This document shows, one piece after another, positions 5,751 to 5,849 of a stretch of DNA of 5,849 nucleotides (the stretch's first letter is position 1; every line of letters begins with the position of its first letter). The notes beneath the pieces were generated by a model. The model saw only the letters and a list, made by a program, of their open reading frames with translations, had not been told where the DNA came from and did not search any database. This DNA comes from an uncultured Clostridium sp. (GTDB lineage Bacteria > Bacillota > Clostridia > TANB77 > CAG-508). The stretch lies in NCBI GenBank assembly GCA_947057505.1, contig CAMSEM010000080.1, positions 1 through 5,849 of the forward strand. Reading direction: 5' to 3'. A program made the position numbers and the translations under genes.

Positions 5751-5849
5751 ATGAATATTTTTAGAAATAACAGTAGTGTAATTTCATATACCATTAACAA
5801 AGAATTTGGTTCTAACCTTTATATTTCTGTACATGCTGGTGAGGTTGTA
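5751..5849 (+). CDS. Start of a gene cut by the window end, possibly YgjP-like metal-dependent hydrolase
   Basis: Only 33 codons are present, and the frame is open to the edge. AAAGGAG lies 8 nt before the ATG and a perfect promoter lies upstream, so the start is secure. The residues SVISYTINKEFG then SNLYISVHAGEVV read as a beta-rich beginning. That pattern, an I-x-Y-x-I strand followed by a strand and a GEVxV turn, recalls the start of YgjP/DUF45 zinc metallopeptidases. The HExxH motif that would prove it lies outside the window. No signal peptide is visible. The name is an inference and could be wrong. Confidence 0.7.
   Translation, partial: MNIFRNNSSVISYTINKEFGSNLYISVHAGEVV

Noticed and set aside
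5603..5800. Minus-strand 65-codon frame over the divergent promoter region
   Set aside because: It covers the perfect plus-strand promoter and the start of the 5751 gene and has no ribosome binding site.

Overview
The window is very AT-rich, with A/T-ending codons, strong AGGAGG-type ribosome binding sites, consensus sigma-A promoters and short T-run terminators. This points to a low-GC Firmicute, most likely a clostridial lineage. The assignment rests on composition and protein style, not on a marker gene.

Left edge (1-87): bases 1-47, read on the minus strand, look like the first 47 nt of a group II intron of the bacterial class C (IIC) type. The intron runs off the left edge. It abuts a terminator-like hairpin (48-87), which is the usual landing site of IIC introns. 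The hairpin ends the minus-strand gene at 125-751, a small membrane-anchored protein of unknown function with a clear promoter at 777-805.

Middle left (752-1675): a plus-strand gene (999-1433) encodes an all-helical, ferritin-like-looking protein that I do not recognise. It is followed by a strong hairpin (1481-1509). Between this hairpin and nadE, the minus strand carries two overlapping protein-like open frames without a start, probably a decayed small gene.

Centre (1671-4941): a minus-strand operon runs acyl-CoA synthetase (AMP-forming) -> nadD -> nadE. nadD and nadE overlap by 14 nt and encode the last two steps of NAD+ synthesis (NaMN -> NaAD -> NAD+). The synthetase gene has an extended -10 promoter followed by a perfect inverted repeat with GAAC/GTTC cores, a likely operator.

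Right (4952-5849): a minus-strand DUF308/HdeD-like six-helix membrane protein gene ends at a strong terminator. It is divergent from a plus-strand gene of which only the first 33 codons are present. That gene has a textbook promoter (TTGACA, 17 nt, TATAAT). The divergent region holds four copies of GAACATT plus a related GAACTTT. The only other GAACATT I found in the window is inside the inverted repeat before the acyl-CoA synthetase. This suggests one repressor acting on neighbouring genes and is the most interesting regulatory signal here. No tRNA, rRNA, CRISPR array or complete transposon was seen, and I found no clear evidence of a wholly new multi-gene system.
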